A DNA stretch of 16,524 nt, from positions 58,606 through 75,129 of the forward strand of contig DIQS01000051.1 in NCBI GenBank assembly GCA_002427325.1. The letters run 5' to 3'. How positions within the stretch are numbered: position 1 is the first letter of the stretch; every line of letters begins with the position of its first letter. The translations under genes and the position numbers were made by a program. The notes beneath the pieces were generated by a model, which had not been told where the DNA came from, did no database searches, and was given only the letters and a program-made list of their open reading frames with translations. Source of the stretch: Cloacimonetes bacterium UBA5456 (GTDB lineage: Bacteria; Cloacimonadota; Cloacimonadia; Cloacimonadales; Cloacimonadaceae). Below, in pieces: positions 9,701-15,700 of this stretch.

Positions 9701-12700
9701 GGACTTTCCGTGAGCAATATTTGTTCACCATGGATGATCTCTATGAGATGGGTGCAGCACCGGGAGAGATCCGGGCTATCTCCTTTGGCGTCACAAGCAT
9801 AGATGATGTCTATGCTATGCAGAACTATAGGATTCGTATTAAGACCACAGAGCAGGATTCTTTGGGATATATGTATGAGACTGGTGCATATACTCAAGTA
9901 TATCAAAGAGATAGTTTCATGCCGGTTGTGGGCATCAATATGCACTATTTTGAAGAGCCCTTCTTGTGGAATGGCTGGGACAATCTGTTAGTGGATATCG
10001 TCGTGGATGACAACAATGCATCCGGTAGCAATGCAGTAGTATATCACTCTTTTAGACCTTATAATGCCAGCCTCAGCTATCAAGGCAGTGCGGGCTCGGG
10101 AGTCAATGCGAGCTCCGGCACTCCGAGCACGAAAAGACCCAATACGATCTGGCATATTATCAGTGAACAATTGGGCTCGATTGAGGGCTTGGTCAGTGCA
10201 AACGGCGAGCCTCTCGAGGGCGTGGAAATCAGCCTGGATGGAACTGATCTGCAAGCCACAACCGGAACTGACGGGTATTTCAGATTACCTTGGGTGCCGG
10301 TTGGGGAATATGTCATTAAAGGCTTTAAAGAGTCACACGCAGAGTATTCCAAAAGCATCAGTGTGGGGCATAAAGACAAGCTGTTCCTTGAAATAGATAT
10401 GCCTCTGCTTCCCAAGGCTTTTGTAAGCGGCAGAGTGCTGGGCAGCGACAGACCCGATGGTCTGGCAGGTGCGAGAGTCAACCTTGAAGGCTCTGCAAAC
10501 TATGCTGTCTTTAGCGGCATAGATGGTAACTTCAGCATAGAAGTCTTTGCTGATCAAGAATATGAGCTGTATATCCACGCAGACAGATATATCTCTTATG
10601 CGGATCTTATCGAAGTGGGGCTGGAGGATATCCAGTTAGGCAACATCGTTCTAAACGAGATCGCCTTCCCTGCTTCAAATCTCACAGCTGAGATCAATCC
10701 GCGATATGATGGAGTTACCCTTGATTGGGATGCGCCTACTATAGGTGGCGATGTAGTTGCGGAGAGTATTGTAGGCAGTAAGAATTCGCGTGAATCCAAA
10801 GCTCCGGCTGTGACCGATAGTCGCAGTCTTGTCGGCTATGATATCTGGCGCCTGAGTAGCGGAGATGAGGAGAATCCGCGAGAGTGGGACTTGATAACCC
10901 CCGAAACAGTTGAGGAAACTGCTTTCGTCGATGACGATTGGCTTGACTTGCCGGACGGTAGTTATCTCTGGGCACTCAAGGTTGTCTATGATGCAGAGAT
11001 AGTCTCAGAGCCCGTATTCTCCAATGAACTTATTAAATCCAATACCGATGGCTTGCTGGCAGGTTTTGTTCTTGATAGCCAGACCGAGTTGCCCATCGCC
11101 GGTGCGCAGATTAGCATCGACGGTGAATTTGCAACGGAAAGTGAAACTGATGGTTCCTATAGCATAGAAGTGGTGCCCGGCCCGCATGTGGTCAGCGTGA
11201 CGCACACATATTTCCATGCTACTCAGGCACAGGAGTTTGTCATTCGGCCTTCTGAAACCACGAACTTGTCTATCATGATGCAGTCCTTGCCGAGAGTAGA
11301 AGTCTCGGGAACAATCCTCGCAAGCGATACCGGAGAAGGGCTTGAGGGAGCTATTTTGAGCTTCCTTGGCTTCATGGATTATGAGGTTCAGACAGCAGCA
11401 AATGGCCGCTTTGCACTTGATGTGTATGCCGGCAAAGATTATAGTTATACGATTATGAAAGATGGCTACGTGAGTGTTGCAAATAGCATTTCTGTGGCAG
11501 ATGTTGATCTTGATATGGGTGAGATTACCCTCTATGAGATCGCCTATCCGCCCTCAATTTTCATTGCAACAGTTAATCAGTATTACACTGCAGTCAATCT
11601 CGGCTGGGATGCTCCGGCAATTCGCGGACTTTCCGGCTATCAATTGTGGCGTTTCTCCGAGGGACTTGAAGACGATGAAGACAATTGGACTCTGCTAAAT
11701 GATGAGCCGATAACCGCCACGGAATTCGTCGATGAAAGCTGGGCTACTCTTGATGACGGCAGCTTTGGCTGGGCGGTGAAAGCAATATATCCCGCCGGAG
11801 TGATCTCGGATGCGATCTTCTCTAATATGTTGAGCAAATCCAATTCCGACGGCATACTTTCAGGCACAATCTTAGATGATGAAACAGACTTGCCCATCGC
11901 CGGTGTGACCATCACAATCGATGAAGAGTATAGCACAACCAGCGATCAAACCGGAAGATATGTTATCAGCCTGTCTCCCGGACCTCACAGCTTTAGCGCA
12001 ACACATATATATTATGAAGAGTTTGAAGAGCCCGGTGTCGTGGTATTCCCGGATCAGACAACTGTCCTCGATCTTGCTATGCAGTCATTGCCTAAGATTC
12101 TCGTCAGCGGCAGTGTGAGCGGAACGGATACCGATGGCGGTCTTGCCGGCGCAGTTGTCAGCATCACAGGCTTTGCAGATTACGAACTGGAGACCAATGC
12201 CGATGGTGGCTTTGCTGTGCAGGTCTTTGCCGATAAACAATATGCCTATACGATCAGCAAAGATGGCTATGAGTCTGCGGGCGGCACTTTCCATGCTCAA
12301 AACACAGCTCTTGATCTCGGACACTTCGTCCTTACAGAGATTGCCTATATGCCCTCAGGTCTTGCGGCAGTTATCAATGATAGTTACACGGCTGTGGAAC
12401 TCACTTGGGACGCACCGCAAATACGCGGCCTCGAAGGCTATCAAGTTTGGCGCATGAAGGAAGGTGATCGTGCCACTGAAGATGAGTGGAGTTTGCTCAC
12501 GCCGGAACTTGTTGTCAGCTCTATCTTTGAGGATAACGTTTGGACAGAATTGCCTGATGGAGATTACCTCTGGGCTGTCAGAGCCATCTATACTGCGGGC
12601 GTGGTTTCCGAGCCTATATTCTCTAATGAATTGTATAAATCTAATGCCGATGGATTGCTTGCCGGCTTAATCTTAGACGAAGCAGACAATAGCCCGATTG

Positions 12701-15700
12701 TCGATGCAACTATTACAGTTGACGGCGAACATATTGCTGTTTCGGATGAGGTTGGTGCATATCGCATTAGCTTGGCACCAGGTCCTCACACAGTAGTCGT
12801 AAGTCACACTTATTACGAGGATAGCGATGAGCTTGGCTTCGTGGTCTATCCTGACCAGCCTACCAATCTCAATATCGAGCTTGAGAGCCTGCCGAGAGTC
12901 TTGGTCAGCGGAATAGTTCTTGCCAGCGACACAGGCGAAGGTCTTGGAGGAGTTGACATATCTGTCACAGGCTTCATGGATTACAGCCTCCAAACCGCAA
13001 CAGACGGAAGCTTCAGCATTCTTGCCTACGCCGGATACACCTATAGCTTCACACTCAGCAAAGCAGGCTACGAGAGCTACAGTAGCGAACTTGCAGTGGG
13101 AGACCAGCCTTTGAACTTAGGCGAGATCACTCTCTATGAAACTGCTTATCAGCCCTCGGAGCTCGTTGCATCAGTCAATGAAAGCTACACAGCGGTAGGC
13201 CTGACATGGAACGCCCCTGCAATTCGCGGACTGGAATCCTATCAAGTCTGGCGCATGACAGCAGCAGATAAAGCCTTGGGCGAAGAACACTGGGATTGGA
13301 TTGGCATTGCTAATAACGACCAGACCAGCTACATCGATGAAGACTGGCAAATACTCGAAGACGGTGACTACCTCTGGGCAATCAAAGCCATCTACACAGC
13401 AGGCGTCACTGCAGAACCCATCTTCTCGAATACACTCACCAAATCCGGTACCAACGGACTGCTTGCCGGTTTCATCCTCGACGAAGCAGACAATAGCCCG
13501 ATTGTCGGCGCAATCATCACAGTTGATGATGAATTCACCACAGTCTCAGACAACACGGGTGCATATAGCCTCAGCCTCGTGCCCGGCCCTCACTCGGTTG
13601 TCGTAACACATACATACTATGAAGACAGCGAAGCACTCAGCTTTGTCATCTTCCCTGAAATGACCACAGAGCTCAATATCGAACTTGAGAGCCTCCCCAG
13701 AGTCATAGTAAGTGGTACAGTTCTTGCCAGCGATACCGGCGCAGGTCTCGGTGGAGTTGATATCGCTGTCACCGGCTTCATGGATTACAACCTGCAAACT
13801 GCCGCAGATGGAAGCTTCAGTATTCTTGCTTATGCAGGATATACCTACAGCTACACACTCGGCAAAGCAGGCTATGAAAGCTTCAGCGGCACCTTAGAAG
13901 TAGGACACACGGCACTCAATCTTGGTGAGATCACTCTCTATGAAATCGCCTATCAGCCTTCACAGCTCATTGCAAGCATCAATGAAAGTTACACTGCAGT
14001 AGGCCTGACATGGAACGCTCCCGCAATTCGCGGACTGGAATCCTATCAAGTCTGGCGCATGGCAGCAGCAGATAAAGCCTTGGGCGAAGAATACTGGGAC
14101 TCTATCGGTTATGTGAATCATAATCAAACAAGCTACATTGATGAAGATTGGCAAATGCTTGAAAATGGCGACTATTACTGGGCGGTCAAAGCCATCTATA
14201 CGGCAGGTGTAAGTGCTGAGATTATTTTCTCGAACGTGCTTACCAAATCTGATACTTATGGACTGCTTACAGGATTAATCCTTGATGAAGCAGACAACAG
14301 TCCGATTATTGGTGCAAGCATCACAGTGGACGGAGTTTACACGGCTATTTCAGGTGCTGAAGGTGCATACAGCCTCAGCTTGGCTCCCGGGCCTCACACG
14401 GTCATCGTGAGCCACACCTATTACGAAACCAGCGAAGAGACCGACTTCATCATCTTCCCTGAAATGACCACTCAGCTCAACATCGAACTTGAGAGCCTGC
14501 CACGAGTAATGGTAAGCGGAACAGTACTTGCCAGCGACACGGGAGCAGGTCTTGCAGGAGTTGACATCACTGTCACCGGCTTCAAGGACTATAGCCTGCA
14601 AACTGCCGCGGATGGAAGTTTCAGCGTTCTTGCCTATGCAGGGCACAGCTATAACTTCACACTCAGCAAAGCAGGCTATGAAAGCTTCAACGGCGAACTC
14701 GAAGTGAGAGACCAGCCCCTGAACCTCGGCGAAATCACCCTCTACGAAAATGCTTACATACCCTCAAATCTCGTTGCTATGGTGAACGATAGCTATACTT
14801 CAGTCAATCTCACATGGGATGCCCCCGCAATTCGCGGACTTGAAGGTTATCAAGTATGGCGTTTGAAAGATGGTGAACGAGCAAGCGAAAGTCAGTGGAG
14901 CCTACTCACACCCACACCAATCAACGCTACAACCAATGCAGATGATAGCTGGCTGGCGCTTGAAGACGACGACTATCTCTGGGCGGTCAGAGCCATCTAT
15001 ACAGCAGGCGTAATATCTGAGCCCATCTTCTCGAATACACTCGCCAAGTCCAACGCTGCCGGAATTCTCGCAGGCACCTTTTTTGACAGCGAGACAGAGT
15101 TGCCCCTTGTCGGTGTCACAATCACAATTGATGAGGACATTGTCGCAACAAGTGACCAAAATGGTGCCTTTAGTATCAGTTTGTCGCCCGGACCACATAC
15201 CCTTAGCGCATATCATGTATATTATCAAGGGCTTGAGGATCAGGATGTTGTGATATTGCCTGAGCTGACAACGACGCTTAGTCTTGCCTTGCAATCTTTA
15301 CCCAAGGTTCTCGTAAGCGGTAGTGTGAGTGGAACAGACACCGAGGGAGGTCTTTCCGGCGCAATCGTCAGCATCACCGGCTTTGCCGATTATGAGCTTG
15401 AGACCGATGCCGATGGCGACTTTGCGGTTCACGTATATGCAAATCAACAATACTACTACAGCGTAGAAAAACAAGGTTATGAGTCTGCAAATGGCTCTTT
15501 CCATGCTCAAAACAATGACATTGATCTCGGACACTTTGTGCTCACCGAGACTGCCTATCAGCCTTCACAGCTCATTGCAAGCATAAACGAAAGCTACACA
15601 GCTGTAGGTCTCGTTTGGAACGCTCCTGCAGTGCGCGGTCTGGAAGGTTATCAGATCTGGCGCATGGCAGCGGGAGATCAAGACTTGGACGACGAACATT

